Below, in pieces: positions 6,766 through 6,785 of a DNA stretch of 6,785 nt; the stretch's first letter is position 1, and the number at the start of each line of letters is the position of its first letter. Source of the stretch: Pseudomonadota bacterium (lineage in GTDB: Bacteria > Pseudomonadota > Gammaproteobacteria > Xanthomonadales > Marinicellaceae). A program made the translations under genes and the position numbers. The notes under the pieces are model-generated. The model searched no databases and was not told the DNA's origin. It saw only the letters and a program-made list of their open reading frames with translations. The DNA lies in assembly GCA_008501575.1 (NCBI GenBank), contig QQUO01000059.1, positions 1 to 6,785 of the forward strand. The letters are read 5' to 3'.

Positions 6766-6785
6766 ACAAGCCAAGCAGGTTGTAA
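6758..6785 (+). CDS. Start of a downstream gene, unidentified
   Basis: An ATG at 6758 opens a frame (MTKQAKQVV) that overlaps the last eight bases of the hydrolase gene and continues past the right edge. GGAG at 6744-6747 sits ten bases upstream as a possible ribosome site. The overlap suggests translational coupling in the same operon. Nine residues are too few to identify it; a short basic start leading into VV would suit a short-chain dehydrogenase such as 3-hydroxybutyrate dehydrogenase, but that is a guess from context. Confidence 0.55.

Noticed and set aside
1..6785. CRISPR array, insertion sequence, tRNA or phage remnants
   Set aside because: No regularly spaced repeats, transposase motifs, terminal inverted repeats or tRNA-like folds were seen; genes are intact and tightly packed.

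Overview
The window carries two divergently arranged gene clusters, typical of a Gram-negative heterotroph. The moderate GC content, the TonB-dependent outer-membrane receptor, the lipoprotein signal and the gene styles point to a proteobacterium, probably a gammaproteobacterium and perhaps marine. That placement is inference; no rRNA or tRNA is present to fix it.

Minus strand (1-2322, transcribed right to left): a TetR/AcrR-family regulator, then deoC (2-deoxyribose-5-phosphate aldolase of the long, animal DERA-like type), then the first 230 residues of an NAD(P)-dependent aldehyde dehydrogenase that runs off the left edge. TetR and deoC overlap by four bases (ATGA) and the deoC-ALDH gap is 19 bases, so this is almost certainly one operon. 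DeoC releases acetaldehyde and glyceraldehyde 3-phosphate; the ALDH is the natural candidate to oxidise the acetaldehyde to acetate.

Middle (2323-2474): a 152-base divergent control region. It holds a fair sigma70-type promoter for the rightward genes, two perfect short palindromes just upstream of the regulator gene, and a pair of TTGTTG direct repeats exactly 21 bases apart at the promoter.

Plus strand (2475-6785): a TonB-dependent receptor with a signal peptide, a hairpin with a T-rich tail, then a 654-residue protein recognised as a D-(-)-3-hydroxybutyrate oligomer hydrolase (3HBOH family) with a clear lipobox, and the first codons of a further gene overlapping its end. The simplest reading is an envelope system for scavenging products of poly(3-hydroxybutyrate) breakdown: the receptor imports oligomers (or a related ligand) across the outer membrane and the lipoprotein esterase cuts them to 3-hydroxybutyrate.

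The unusual point is the pairing of a PHB-oligomer locus with a deoxyribose aldolase/aldehyde dehydrogenase operon behind a TetR regulator in the shared control region. Either these are chance neighbours, or the regulator links two routes that both feed two- and four-carbon units into acetyl-CoA. No CRISPR array, insertion sequence or RNA gene was seen, and no gene-free stretch exceeds 300 bases.
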